DNA from: Bacillus sp. N13C7
GTDB lineage: Bacteria > Bacillota > Bacilli > Bacillales > Bacillaceae
Reading direction: 5' to 3'
DNA: 64,000 nucleotides
Assembly (NCBI RefSeq): GCF_026790065.1
Contig: NZ_JALAMO010000016.1
Span: 1 to 64,000, forward strand
Part shown: positions 55,311 through 63,771 of the stretch, one piece after another
Layout: every line of letters begins with the position of its first letter
How positions within the stretch are numbered: position 1 is the stretch's first letter
Position numbers and translations under genes: made by a program
Notes under the pieces: model-generated
What the model saw: the letters and a program-made list of their open reading frames with translations, nothing else
Databases searched by the model: none
Told to the model about the DNA's origin: nothing

Positions 55311-56390
55311 TCTTCTGAATTCTGACGGTGTCAGACCGGTATATTTTTTAAAAACGAGACTGAAATACTTCGGATTATCGCCAAACCCGATTTCTTCGGC
55401 AATTTCTGAAACGCTCACGTCCCTCCTTATTTTCATCTGCTTCATCGCATGCTCAAGCCGCACTCGCGTAACGTATTGGGAAAATTTCTCGCCTGTTTCC
55501 TGCTTAAATAATTTCCCGAGATAATCAGGATTCATAAACAGCATATCCTTCGCTGCCCACTTCAAGGATAGATTCGGGTTTCCGAGTTCGTCGGCAACAA
55601 GCCTGGTCATTTTTGAAATCACTGCGCTTCCGCGTAAGTCTCCAGATGCTTCGGCTGTGTCACGAAAGAGCTGCCCTGCATTCCGGAGTTCTCCCGCCTG
55701 ACTGATGGCGATCTGGCGGTCCGCAAAAACGGCCGCCGCCTTATCAGCAGCGCTCTCCTCCACGGCCAGCACGGTCCATTCTCCGCTGCTGCAAACCGCT
55801 GTCAGCGCTGGACCGAATGCCTCTCTGGCCGCGGCATCAACAGATTGTTCCCCTTTTAAAATCATGAGGCGAACCTTTTTTTCGGCAAGTGAAGGCGGCG
55901 GAGACAGCTGGGCCACACCGGCGATCAACCCCTCCAAGTATTGATCAGCAGCGAAAGAACGAATATGATTGAGTTCATGTTTCAGATGAGAGGTTTTCTT
56001 TTTCCGCACCTCATGCTGCTTCAGCTCAGCAATGATTTCCTCCAGCGAGCTGATAATCTGCTGTTCATTACAGGGCTTCAGCAAATAATGCTTTACCCCA
56101 TATTTCATGGCTTCCTTCGCGTACTCAAACTCTCCAAACCCGGACAGGACGATAAATTGAACCGACGGACTTTCGGCTGACACCTTTTTAATCAGCTCAA
56201 GCCCATCCATGCCGGGCATTTTGATATCTGTAATAACAATATGCGGCTGCTTATCTAATATCTTGTCATATGCTTCATTCCCATTCTGCGCTTTGCCGAT
56301 TAATGAAGCGCCAAGCGCATCCCACTCAATGATTCCTGCCATTCCGTCAAGAATAATCCTCTCATCATCAGCCAGCAATATTTTATACAT
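55284..56390 (-). CDS. yesN: AraC-type response regulator YesN
   Basis: A 368-residue response regulator. The receiver domain has the acidic pair DDE (9-11) and the phospho-accepting Asp near residue 55 in VITDIKMPGMDG, then Lys in LLKPCNEQ. The C-terminal AraC DNA-binding domain reads LSLKWAAKDMLFMNPDYLGKLFK and VSEIAEEIGFGDNPKYFSLVFKKYTG. It works with YesM to turn on pectin genes such as yesO. ATG at 56390 overlaps the yesM stop (TGATG). Confidence 0.93.
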   Translation of the reverse strand: MYKILLADDERIILDGMAGIIEWDALGASLIGKAQNGNEAYDKILDKQPHIVITDIKMPGMDGLELIKKVSAESPSVQFIVLSGFGEFEYAKEAMKYGVKHYLLKPCNEQQIISSLEEIIAELKQHEVRKKKTSHLKHELNHIRSFAADQYLEGLIAGVAQLSPPPSLAEKKVRLMILKGEQSVDAAAREAFGPALTAVCSSGEWTVLAVEESAADKAAAVFADRQIAISQAGELRNAGQLFRDTAEASGDLRGSAVISKMTRLVADELGNPNLSLKWAAKDMLFMNPDYLGKLFKQETGEKFSQYVTRVRLEHAMKQMKIRRDVSVSEIAEEIGFGDNPKYFSLVFKKYTGLTPSEFRRKQGGASAG

Positions 56391-58123
56391 CACGCCACCT
56401 CATTTCGGTACGGTATTGTGATCACAATTCTTGTTCCCTTGTCTTGCCCGCTTTGAATGCGCAAGCCGTACGGCTCTCCGTACGTCAGCCGGATGCGTTC
56501 ACGGATATTCCAAAGTCCGATTCCTCTTCCGCCCGATGTTTCAAGCATCCGTTCATCCATGCCGGGGCCGTTATCTTCGACCGTAATACAGACACAGTCC
56601 TTCATCTTTTGCGCCTGAAGGCGGATGGCGCACGGCCTTGTAAAAGGCTCAAGCGCGTATTGTATCGCATTTTCCGCTAGCGGCTGGAGCGTCAGTTTCG
56701 GAATGAGACAATGCTTCACCTCATCGTCAATATCTAACGTGAAGTTCAGGCGCTCCTCAAATCGAAACCGCTGAATGGTCATATAGTGAAGAACGATGTC
56801 CGCCTCCTCCTGAATGGTTACGATATCTTTCTTCATATGAATGCTGTTTCGAAGAAGAAAACCGAGTGATTCCACCATTTTTGAGATTTGCTTTTGCTGA
56901 TTCGCCTTTGCGAGCCAATTGATGGACTCGAGCGTGTTATATAAAAAATGCGGGTTGATCTGGGCTTGCAGTGCCTTCAACTCGGTTTCTTTAATGATGA
57001 GCTGTTTTTCCACATTTTCTTCCATAAGCTCGTTAATCCGTTTCATCATGACAGTAAAATGGCGGTTCAGCATGCCAGCCTCATCCTGTGTATGTTCCGG
57101 CAGAGAAAGCGATACGCCCGCCTCAATGCCGCCGTCCTGCACCGATTTCATCGCAGACACAAGCTGCTCGATCGGCTCTGTAATGCTGTTGGCAATTTTC
57201 CGTCCGAAAAGCAAAACCACACAGAAAAACAGCAGAAAACACGTGCCGATCACCGTTTTCATAAAGGAAATTTTTTCGAACATCTGGTCAAAGGGGATGA
57301 CATTATAGTAGCTCCAATTTTGATAGGATGATTGAAGGAAAGAAATAAAATACCGTTTGCCATTCTTTTTTATCAAGTCATAACCGGGGTGCTTTAGCGT
57401 GTCCTTTGCCGCCTCAGGCGCAAGCACCGAACCATGTGCCGAATACACCAAATGCCCGCCTTGGTCAGCGATCATGATGTCTCCGACTGAATCCCCCCAA
57501 TCCTTTGGCAAATCACGGATCATCTGTTTCACATTGACTTGGATCAGCACCATGCCCAAGCCGTTTAACCTCAGCTGGTGATAGGATCTGATCTGCCGCG
57601 CTGAAATCAGGACAGGATCTGAGCCGCCGAGCGTCATCCAAAGATTTCTGCCATTTTTCGCTTTGGCTCGTTTAAACACCTCTTCCTGCTCCTGCTCCAA
57701 AAGATCTGAAGAACTGCTTCCGGCTGAATACTCTGAGCCGCGGGCATCGATCAAATGAATGGAATCGATGTACTTTTCATCACTGGCATATCCAGCCAGC
57801 TGATCCCAGAGCTCCTGCTTCATTTGATACTGATCGTACGTATCATCGCGATTTTGCATGCTCAGGATGCGCTGAATCTGTTCGTCCGTAATGATTTCAT
57901 ATGACACATCCTCTATTTTCTTCAGCTCGTCTTCGATCCTTTCAGAAGACATCCGCAGCACTTCCGACGACTTGCGGTAAATCTGCTCATCATACACATG
58001 AAAGGCGTATTGCACCCCGCTGTATACAAACAGAAAGGACACGGCCATAATCAGTGAAAGGAACACAAACAGCTTATCCTTAATCTTCATCCGCCTGTAC
58101 CAGCCAGCAATTCTTTTTATCAT
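56390..58123 (-). CDS. yesM: Sensor histidine kinase YesM
   Basis: A 577-residue LytS/YesM-type kinase. Membrane segments at about 18-40 and 290-310 flank an extracellular Cache sensor. A HAMP region follows (KIANSITEPIEQLVSAMKSV). The phosphorylated His is in LQAQINPHFLYNTLESINWL; ATP-binding boxes are PLAENAIQYAL (N box) and VEDNGPGMDERM. It likely senses pectin oligosaccharides or a binding-protein complex. Its start overlaps the yesL stop by four bases. Confidence 0.94.
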   Translation of the reverse strand: MIKRIAGWYRRMKIKDKLFVFLSLIMAVSFLFVYSGVQYAFHVYDEQIYRKSSEVLRMSSERIEDELKKIEDVSYEIITDEQIQRILSMQNRDDTYDQYQMKQELWDQLAGYASDEKYIDSIHLIDARGSEYSAGSSSSDLLEQEQEEVFKRAKAKNGRNLWMTLGGSDPVLISARQIRSYHQLRLNGLGMVLIQVNVKQMIRDLPKDWGDSVGDIMIADQGGHLVYSAHGSVLAPEAAKDTLKHPGYDLIKKNGKRYFISFLQSSYQNWSYYNVIPFDQMFEKISFMKTVIGTCFLLFFCVVLLFGRKIANSITEPIEQLVSAMKSVQDGGIEAGVSLSLPEHTQDEAGMLNRHFTVMMKRINELMEENVEKQLIIKETELKALQAQINPHFLYNTLESINWLAKANQQKQISKMVESLGFLLRNSIHMKKDIVTIQEEADIVLHYMTIQRFRFEERLNFTLDIDDEVKHCLIPKLTLQPLAENAIQYALEPFTRPCAIRLQAQKMKDCVCITVEDNGPGMDERMLETSGGRGIGLWNIRERIRLTYGEPYGLRIQSGQDKGTRIVITIPYRNEVA

Positions 58124-58743
58124 GCCGCCTTTTCTTTCTCCTGGCGCTGATCCATTGACCGAAACGCTTTAAAGGATAGTTTCATTAAGATCAGGCTAAG
58201 TAAACTTCCGCTGAAGAACAGCAGAAACGTGACATGAAGCAGCACGAGAAACAATACACCGACAGCGCCTGCCGCCATGAGAAGCGTCACCGCCGGACGG
58301 CTGAAAGCAATCAAAAAGCTGATGCTCAATACCTCTCTGATTTTTACATCAAAATGAGAAAACACCGGGAACACATACAGCACAACAAATGCAAAAATCA
58401 AGCTGATGCTCAGGAACACATTGACAAGCACAGGCTGATTCATCTGAGCCACAATCCGCATATCCGCAAACAGAAACAGGCCCGCCGATACAAGGATAAG
58501 CCCGAGGAGCTGTGCTGCCTTCCACTCCTTTTGAAACGCTCGAAAAAAGACAGAAAACACCGGGGCATCCGTGTTTCCCTTCGCCCATTCTCTCGCCACC
58601 GAAAACATCGCCGCAGTAGCGGGCATCAGCCCAAATACAAGCAGACCTGCAAGGGAAAACAAAATCCAAAGCACATTCAAATAGGCTAATCTCATCACCC
58701 ATGTACAAAAACGATTCAGCCCATTCGTCACACTGTGTAGCAT
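58120..58743 (-). CDS. yesL: DUF624 membrane protein YesL
   Basis: A 207-residue membrane protein with about five hydrophobic segments (YLNVLWILFSLAGLLVFGL at the first). Founding-type member of the YesL/DUF624 family and paralogue of YesV. It heads yesL-yesM-yesN with overlapping stops and starts, implying a link with the sensor kinase. The start used is ATG 58743, eight bases after AGGAAGG; ATG 58749 and GTG 58752 are in frame but overlap that site. Confidence 0.88.
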   Translation of the reverse strand: MLHSVTNGLNRFCTWVMRLAYLNVLWILFSLAGLLVFGLMPATAAMFSVAREWAKGNTDAPVFSVFFRAFQKEWKAAQLLGLILVSAGLFLFADMRIVAQMNQPVLVNVFLSISLIFAFVVLYVFPVFSHFDVKIREVLSISFLIAFSRPAVTLLMAAGAVGVLFLVLLHVTFLLFFSGSLLSLILMKLSFKAFRSMDQRQEKEKAA

Positions 58744-58762
58744 CAACATCACCTTCCTGTCA

Positions 58763-58778
58763 TGGAAAACGCTTTCAA
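58763..58778. promoter_or_regulatory. cre site upstream of yesL
   Basis: Minus-strand TTGAAAGCGTTTTCCA, one mismatch from the CcpA consensus, 20 bases before the yesL start. No convincing -35/-10 pair could be picked next to it. Confidence 0.75.
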
Positions 58779-58814
58779 TTTAAAGTAATATGTATTTCTC
58801 CTTCCGAAAGAAAA

Positions 58815-58860
58815 TTCCTGCTGCCTGTGAACAATTCGACATGATCCAGAGACAGCAGCC
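58815..58860 (-). terminator. Possible terminator after yesK
   Basis: Minus-strand stem CTGCTGT / ACAGGCAGCAG with one bulge and a large loop, then GAATTTTCTTTC. The loop is long, so the call is tentative. Confidence 0.45.
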
Positions 58861-58862
58861 CG

Positions 58863-59132
58863 TTATCTGTTCCTGTATCGCCAGATAACCTTTTCGATCA
58901 AATATCCGGCAATGGCTCCGAAAATGACATTGAATCCAACCATTCCGAGGGCAGCCCCTTCCCAGCCGCGTACATACACGAGGCTGTACCAGATCGCAAA
59001 CACACCAAGGACGATCAGCCCGGCCAATATCCATTCAGGCCGTCTTCTGTCAGGAAACTTCCTCCGCATCAAAACGGATACGCCAGCGAACAGACAAGCC
59101 GTCACAATCCCTATTACAAAAAAATTGGCCAC
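58863..59132 (-). CDS. yesK: Small membrane protein YesK
   Basis: An 89-residue protein with three hydrophobic segments (FFVIGIVTACLFAGVSVLM, ILAGLIVLGVFAIWYSLVY, GMVGFNVIFGAIAGYLI) and short basic loops. Function unknown. GTG start at 59132 nine bases after GGGAGG. Assigned as yesK from position beside yesJ and cotJ. Probably made in the mother cell if cotranscribed with cotJ. Confidence 0.8.
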   Translation of the reverse strand: MANFFVIGIVTACLFAGVSVLMRRKFPDRRRPEWILAGLIVLGVFAIWYSLVYVRGWEGAALGMVGFNVIFGAIAGYLIEKVIWRYRNR

Positions 59133-59185
59133 ATCGCCTGCCCTCCCTTTTAGAAAAAGACAAAAAAGCCTCCTGCAAAGGACGC

Positions 59186-59728
59186 TTATTCTGCCGTAAT
59201 CTCTTTCTCAAATAAATGATATCCGGATGGATCAGCACCCATGAATTCATACCCCATACGCCGATAAAAGGAGTGCAAGGCATCATTATCAGCGACGCAG
59301 TCAAGCCGGATCCGTGTTTTTCCCGGAAAGTCAACACCTGTTTCTGCCCAATGAAGAACTCGCGCGCCAAGTCCCTGCCCTGCAAATCGGCGGCTTACTG
59401 CGAGGCGGTGCAAATAAATGGACTCCTCATGCCCATCATCACCCCAAAGCGTCCGGTCCCACTCGCTTGGTTCCGGCAGCAGCATTACGACAGCCGCAAG
59501 CTCTTCGTCTTTTTTAAACACAAACACATGTCCATTTTCAATGGAACCCGTGATATCATGTGTATCTTGCCCTTCCAGCAGCCCGCTCCATTGAGTAGAG
59601 CCCCGATCCCGGAGCCATTCAGCTGTTCGGACGAGCAGCCCGGTAATTGATTCTGCATCCTCATATACGGCCGGACACGCGTAAAATCCATCAGCAATCG
59701 TTTCACTCTGAATCTTAAAAGATGACAT
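59186..59728 (-). CDS. yesJ: GNAT-family N-acetyltransferase YesJ
   Basis: A 180-residue acetyltransferase. The acetyl-CoA loop is LAVSRRFAGQGLGARVL (R/QxxGxG/A) and the end shows LDCVADNDALHSFYRRMGYEF, as in other GNATs. Substrate unknown. ATG at 59728 after GGGAGG. It follows cotJC by 122 bases and precedes yesK by 53; a TATAAT in that gap may be a separate promoter. Confidence 0.88.
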   Translation of the reverse strand: MSSFKIQSETIADGFYACPAVYEDAESITGLLVRTAEWLRDRGSTQWSGLLEGQDTHDITGSIENGHVFVFKKDEELAAVVMLLPEPSEWDRTLWGDDGHEESIYLHRLAVSRRFAGQGLGARVLHWAETGVDFPGKTRIRLDCVADNDALHSFYRRMGYEFMGADPSGYHLFEKEITAE

Positions 59729-59850
59729 AAAGGCCTCCCAATCAAAAAGTAAGCTTGCTCACACCTTGATTATAATGCAGACCCAACAGCAAAAACAGAC
59801 ATTTTCTCTGTATGTAAAAGGGGTGCATGAAAGAGAGGCCGATCTGCCCA

Positions 59851-60420
59851 TTAGAAAAACTTCTTTTTATCCCGTTCTTCTTTTAAAATCTCAACTGCTT
59901 CTCTGAAGCGCATAGAATGCACGATTTCACGTTCACGCAAAAAACGCAGGGAATCGTTCAAATCAGGATCATCCGATATATCGATCAGCCATTGATACGT
60001 CGCCCGCGCTTTTTCCTCTGCCGCAATGTCTTCGTATAAATCGGCAATCGGGTCGCCCTTCGCCTGGATATAGCTTGCCGTAAACGGCACGCCCGCCGCA
60101 TTGTGATAGAAAAGCGCACTGTCATGATTAGCGTAGTGATCCCCGAGCCCCGCTTCACGCAGTTGCTCCGGCGTGGCATCTTTCGTCAGCTTATAGACCA
60201 TGGTCGCAATCATTTCCAGATGGGCAAATTCCTCCGTGCCGATATCCGTTAAAAGGCCGATGACCTTATCAGGAATCGTATACCGCTGGTTCAAATACCG
60301 GAGAGCCGCGGCCAGCTCGCCGTCCGCTCCGCCATACTGCTCAATCAAATATTTCGCCAGTGTCGGATTGCACGTACTGACCTTGACAGGGTACTGCAGC
60401 TTCTTTTCATACACCCACAT
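59851..60420 (-). CDS. cotJC: Spore coat protein CotJC (manganese catalase-like)
   Basis: A 189-residue di-iron/manganese ferritin-like protein of the Mn-catalase family. Metal-binding Glu and His are visible in LLTDIGTEEFAHLEMIATMV and later EEKARATYQWLID and REIVHSMRFREAVE. Incorporated into the spore coat through CotJA in B. subtilis. Follows cotJB by 14 bases. Confidence 0.94.
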   Translation of the reverse strand: MWVYEKKLQYPVKVSTCNPTLAKYLIEQYGGADGELAAALRYLNQRYTIPDKVIGLLTDIGTEEFAHLEMIATMVYKLTKDATPEQLREAGLGDHYANHDSALFYHNAAGVPFTASYIQAKGDPIADLYEDIAAEEKARATYQWLIDISDDPDLNDSLRFLREREIVHSMRFREAVEILKEERDKKKFF

Positions 60421-60434
60421 TCAGGCATTCCTCC

Positions 60435-60698
60435 TTATACTTGCCACGGCCAAGGCCCTTTACCCCAATCCCAATCCTCGCCCGCGGGGCTGTTGCCGAA
60501 CTGCAGAAGCGGTCCGTAAGAGGATTCAAATTGCCGTTTAAGGTGCCTCGAATAGCCGGAGTATTGATTGAATTGCTTGAGCGCGTCTTCATCATGAGGA
60601 TGTGTATTTAAATAAAGGCTCAGCTCAACAAGCACAAAATCAGCTGCTTGTATTTGCTCAAGCTGACGGTAGTATTCGGCATCAATCTTTTTTGCCAT
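60435..60698 (-). CDS. cotJB: Spore coat protein CotJB
   Basis: An 87-residue helical protein ([20 protein letters not shown]) with a Trp-rich tail ([15 protein letters not shown]). Part of the CotJ spore coat complex. ATG at 60698 follows GGGGGAGACG; it overlaps the end of cotJA by 17 bases, so translation is coupled. Confidence 0.93.
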   Translation of the reverse strand: MAKKIDAEYYRQLEQIQAADFVLVELSLYLNTHPHDEDALKQFNQYSGYSRHLKRQFESSYGPLLQFGNSPAGEDWDWGKGPWPWQV

Positions 60699-60930
60699 GT
60701 ACGTCTCCCCCTCGATAAGGGTTTTCATAAAAATCATAGAGATCCTTCCAAAGGGTGCCTTTCCTTAAAGCCTCCATTGGCGAAAACTGCTCCATATGCT
60801 CAGGCTGAAAGGTCATATAGAGGTTAGGCGGCGTTCGGTAATATTTCTTCCCTATGGGCGGACAGGGATCAAAACGGCTGTGAAAGGGCGTGTATGATTT
60901 GACAGGCGTAAACGGCTGCATATCCTTCAT
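60682..60930 (-). CDS. cotJA: Spore coat protein CotJA
   Basis: An 82-residue protein with a Pro-rich first half ([21 protein letters not shown]) and acidic second half. Needed for CotJC assembly into the coat in B. subtilis. ATG at 60930 after AAAGGAGG. Transcribed from the SigE-type promoter just upstream. Confidence 0.93.
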   Translation of the reverse strand: MKDMQPFTPVKSYTPFHSRFDPCPPIGKKYYRTPPNLYMTFQPEHMEQFSPMEALRKGTLWKDLYDFYENPYRGGDVHGKKD

Positions 60931-60963
60931 TCCGGCTCCTCCTTTCTCAGAAACAATGACCCT

Positions 60964-60994
60964 AATAGGTATGAGGCAGGGGGCATGATTATGA
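60964..60994 (-). promoter_or_regulatory. SigE promoter of cotJABC
   Basis: Minus strand TCATAAT, 14 bases, CATACCTATT, a close match to the early mother-cell SigE pattern. It sits nine bases beyond the tetR stop codon and 33 bases before cotJA. Confidence 0.75.
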
Positions 60995-61003
60995 CTGGAA
61001 GCT

Positions 61004-61636
61004 TTAATAAGGGAGCTTGACCTGTTCCTCGATCCCTGCGATACGGAGCGGACCCAGCAGCGTTAAACGTGTTAATTGATTCGCCATAAACAACGGGCTG
61101 TACTTCATGCCGTTCTCAAGCCAGGAACAAATCACCCCGATATGGGCGGACGTGATATAGCTGACGAGTATCTCTTTCGGCACCTGCAGCGTGTTCTCTG
61201 ATTCCTCAATCGAAGAAAGCAATTCCTCGTAAATCCGTTTCTGAACGAACTCCGCCATAAGACTTCTGAATTGCGGCAGACCTCTGTCGCTCAGCATCAC
61301 TTGGAAGTATTCGGCATGTTCATGGATGTACTCAAACAGCTTTACAAAAGATACAGGCGGATGATCTTCATCAATACTGACCGGTTCGACGACCGGCGCT
61401 TCCGGCTTTACCTGCTGGATTAAATCATCGAGAACCTCCGTCATGCTTTGAAACAGAAAATCCTGTTTATCCTGATAATGCAGATAAAAGGTGCCCCGGG
61501 TCAGATCCGCTTTTTCGGTAATCTCTTGAATCGTAATCGAATTGGCATCTTTTACTTTCAAAAGGGCAATTAAAGCGTCTCTTAAATATTTGTTTGTTCG
61601 TCTGATTCTCGGATCTACTCTATGCTTTTTAGACAT
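61004..61636 (-). CDS. TetR/AcrR family transcriptional regulator
   Basis: A 210-residue TetR-type regulator. The DNA-binding helices are in NSITIQEITEKADLTRGTFYLHYQDKQDFL (about 34-63). The C-terminal ligand domain (residues 75-205) has the TetR_C pattern seen in several Firmicutes (HAEYFQVMLSDRGLPQFRS). It diverges from a decarboxylase-like gene and probably represses it, with an aromatic ligand as inducer; that is inference. I do not recognise a B. subtilis 168 gene at this position. ATG at 61636 follows GGAGGAG. Confidence 0.85.
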   Translation of the reverse strand: MSKKHRVDPRIRRTNKYLRDALIALLKVKDANSITIQEITEKADLTRGTFYLHYQDKQDFLFQSMTEVLDDLIQQVKPEAPVVEPVSIDEDHPPVSFVKLFEYIHEHAEYFQVMLSDRGLPQFRSLMAEFVQKRIYEELLSSIEESENTLQVPKEILVSYITSAHIGVICSWLENGMKYSPLFMANQLTRLTLLGPLRIAGIEEQVKLPY

Positions 61637-61784
61637 TTTTCTCCTCCTTGTCTAACTTCCATTTTCTTCTGGACAAATCATCCTCAGATGTCTACTTCTG
61701 CACATTTGAGCGTTCTCTGTTTATTGACCTTTTTCCAAAATCTACTGTACCATGAACGTACATCTTGTACATGATGTAAAGTAA

Positions 61785-61799
61785 TGAACATTATGTTCA
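61785..61799. promoter_or_regulatory. Candidate TetR operator
   Basis: TGAACATTATGTTCA, perfect seven-base arms around one base, in the divergent tetR-decarboxylase region. A second, imperfect palindrome CATCTTGTACATGATG (about 61761-61776) lies beside it. Confidence 0.6.
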
Positions 61800-61881
61800 A
61801 TAATTAATTAAACGAAGCTTCGTCGCGTATATTGAGTGCACTCCATCTGAACTCATCAGCATATAGAGAGGAGTCTTTGGC

Positions 61882-62865
61882 ATGAATGGAAAAATCGCAT
61901 TAGAAGAGCATTGGGAATCTCCTGATTTTTCGGCTACAGGAAGCCACAATTTTACTGACGATGAATATTTCAGCGCTGTCCAAAAACGATTGCAGGAATT
62001 CGAGAAACGGATTGAAGACATGGATCGAAGCGGCATTCAAACCTCAATTCTCTCATTGACACAGCCTGGTATTGAAGGTATCACAGATCCTGACAGAGCT
62101 GTGAAACTCGCAAGGCAAATGAACGATCACGCTGCGGAATTCTTCGTTTCTAAGCATCCTGACCGCTTTAAAGCATTTGCGGCAGTTCCGCTTCAAGATC
62201 CTGAAGAAGCCGCGAAGGAACTTGAACGGGCCGTAAACGAGCTCGGCTTTGTAGGTGCCTTGGTCAACGGCTACAGCAACATCGGGGACGAAAACACCGC
62301 TCAATATTTGGACGAGCCCCAGGTGCGCCCTTTCTGGGAAAAAGCCGCACAGCTGCAGGTTCCCGTCTATCTGCATCCGCGTATCCCGCTGCCGCATCAG
62401 CAGCGCATCTATGAAGGCTACGAGGGCCTCCTCGGTTCAGCGTGGGGCTTTGGTTTTGAAACAGCAACACATGCCATCCGCCTGATGCTCAGCGGCCTTT
62501 TCGACGAATACCCTGATTTGACTGTCATCCTCGGCCACTTAGGGGAGGGCCTGCCGTTTACATTGCCGCGGGTTGAACACAGGCTCCGCCATCAGCGTCC
62601 TGAAACCCACGGCAGCCATAAGAAAGCGCCAACTGAATACCTCCGCAAAAACTTTTATCTCACAACAAGCGGCGTGTTCAGAACCCAGGCTTTAATTGAT
62701 ACATTGCTGGAGGTCGGCTCAGACCGCATCCTATTCTCTGTCGACTATCCGTACGAAACGATGGAAGAAATCTCTTCTTGGTTTGACCAATGTCCAATCA
62801 GTGAAACAGACCGATACAAAATCGGCACTGAAAATGCGGCTAAGCTTTTTCAATTCAATAAATAA
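61882..62865 (+). CDS. Amidohydrolase-2 family decarboxylase, gamma-resorcylate decarboxylase-like
   Basis: A 327-residue TIM-barrel metalloenzyme of the ACMSD/amidohydrolase-2 group. Metal and catalytic residues visible are Glu8 and His10 (ALEEHW), His165 (YLHPRIP), His219 (LGHLGEGLP) and Asp288 (FSVDYPYE). The matching strings (ALEEH, GLFDEYP, DRILFS) are those of 2,6-dihydroxybenzoate decarboxylases, which convert gamma-resorcylate to resorcinol and CO2 without cofactor. Actual substrate may be another hydroxybenzoate. RBS AGAGGAG before ATG 61882. Divergent from tetR, closed by a terminator. Confidence 0.85.
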   Translation: MNGKIALEEHWESPDFSATGSHNFTDDEYFSAVQKRLQEFEKRIEDMDRSGIQTSILSLTQPGIEGITDPDRAVKLARQMNDHAAEFFVSKHPDRFKAFAAVPLQDPEEAAKELERAVNELGFVGALVNGYSNIGDENTAQYLDEPQVRPFWEKAAQLQVPVYLHPRIPLPHQQRIYEGYEGLLGSAWGFGFETATHAIRLMLSGLFDEYPDLTVILGHLGEGLPFTLPRVEHRLRHQRPETHGSHKKAPTEYLRKNFYLTTSGVFRTQALIDTLLEVGSDRILFSVDYPYETMEEISSWFDQCPISETDRYKIGTENAAKLFQFNK

Positions 62866-62899
62866 AAAGAAGACCTTCGGCATCGCCGAAGGTCTTTCT
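62866..62899. terminator. Bidirectional terminator between decarboxylase gene and yesF
   Basis: Stem AAGACCTTCGGC / GCCGAAGGTCTT with a three-base loop and flanking A/T runs. Confidence 0.9.
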
Positions 62900-62922
62900 A
62901 GATCAATCAGTCCAAAATAAGG

Positions 62923-63771
62923 TCAGCGTTTCCAGTATGCAGCATGAGCGGCCGCAAACTCAGTCAGCGAACGGGGTTCTTTTCCCGTCACACGCTTCAC
63001 TGTATCTGTTACCCGATGTTCCGCACCATGGCTGATTGCTTCATCAAGCTCCGCCATAAAATGGGCATAATCCGCAGGCAAACCTCCTGCCTCCATTTTA
63101 TGCTGCAGCTCGGAACGAGAAATGCTGACGTGCTCCACCCGGCGTCCCGCCGCAGCTCCGATGATCTCCGCCGCTTCGGCATAGCTCAGCGCCTCGGGAC
63201 CTGTCAGAATATGATGTGTTTGATGAGGAACATCATCAATCAAAGCCCTGACGGCTGTTTCTGCGATGTCATCAGCATCAATAAACCCAAGTTTTCCTTC
63301 ACCCGAAGCCGTTATGATGCGCCCCTCGGTTTGAATAGACATGCGATGCTGGACATTGATGAAGTTTTGCATAAAGTAAGAAGGGCGGAGCACCGTCCAT
63401 TCAGGAAAATCGCGTACTGCCTGATGAAGCTCACCAAACACATGGCCATCCTCAGGGACAACAGACGCACTTTGCATCACGACACGCTTTGCACCGAGAC
63501 GCTTTGCCTCCTTTAAAAAGGGAAGCACATAAGGGGCCGGGTCAAGCTCACCAACCGGGGCAACAAGATAGATCTGTTTTATCTGTTCCAAAGCTGGCGT
63601 GAAACTGGAGACGTCTTTCCAATCAAAATACACATATTCAGCATCAGCAAGCTCACCCTTTTTCCGGCTTGCAATCCGCACCCTGTACCCGAGATCTATT
63701 AAACGGCTGGCGATTCGGCTTCCGACTGTGCCGGTCCCGCCAGTGATTAAAATTGGCTGCTGTTTCATCAT
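62923..63771 (-). CDS. yesF: NAD(P)-binding NmrA-like protein YesF
   Basis: A 282-residue atypical short-chain dehydrogenase of the NmrA/HSCARG type. The dinucleotide loop is ILITGGTGTVGSRIASRL, with Arg in VRIASRKKGEL favouring NADPH. No Tyr-x-x-x-Lys pair is apparent, so it may be a redox sensor or a quinone-type reductase. The first of two tandem ATGs (63771) is chosen since GGGGAGAG lies six bases before. It overlaps the yesE stop by four bases (ATGA). Confidence 0.88.
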   Translation of the reverse strand: MMKQQPILITGGTGTVGSRIASRLIDLGYRVRIASRKKGELADAEYVYFDWKDVSSFTPALEQIKQIYLVAPVGELDPAPYVLPFLKEAKRLGAKRVVMQSASVVPEDGHVFGELHQAVRDFPEWTVLRPSYFMQNFINVQHRMSIQTEGRIITASGEGKLGFIDADDIAETAVRALIDDVPHQTHHILTGPEALSYAEAAEIIGAAAGRRVEHVSISRSELQHKMEAGGLPADYAHFMAELDEAISHGAEHRVTDTVKRVTGKEPRSLTEFAAAHAAYWKR

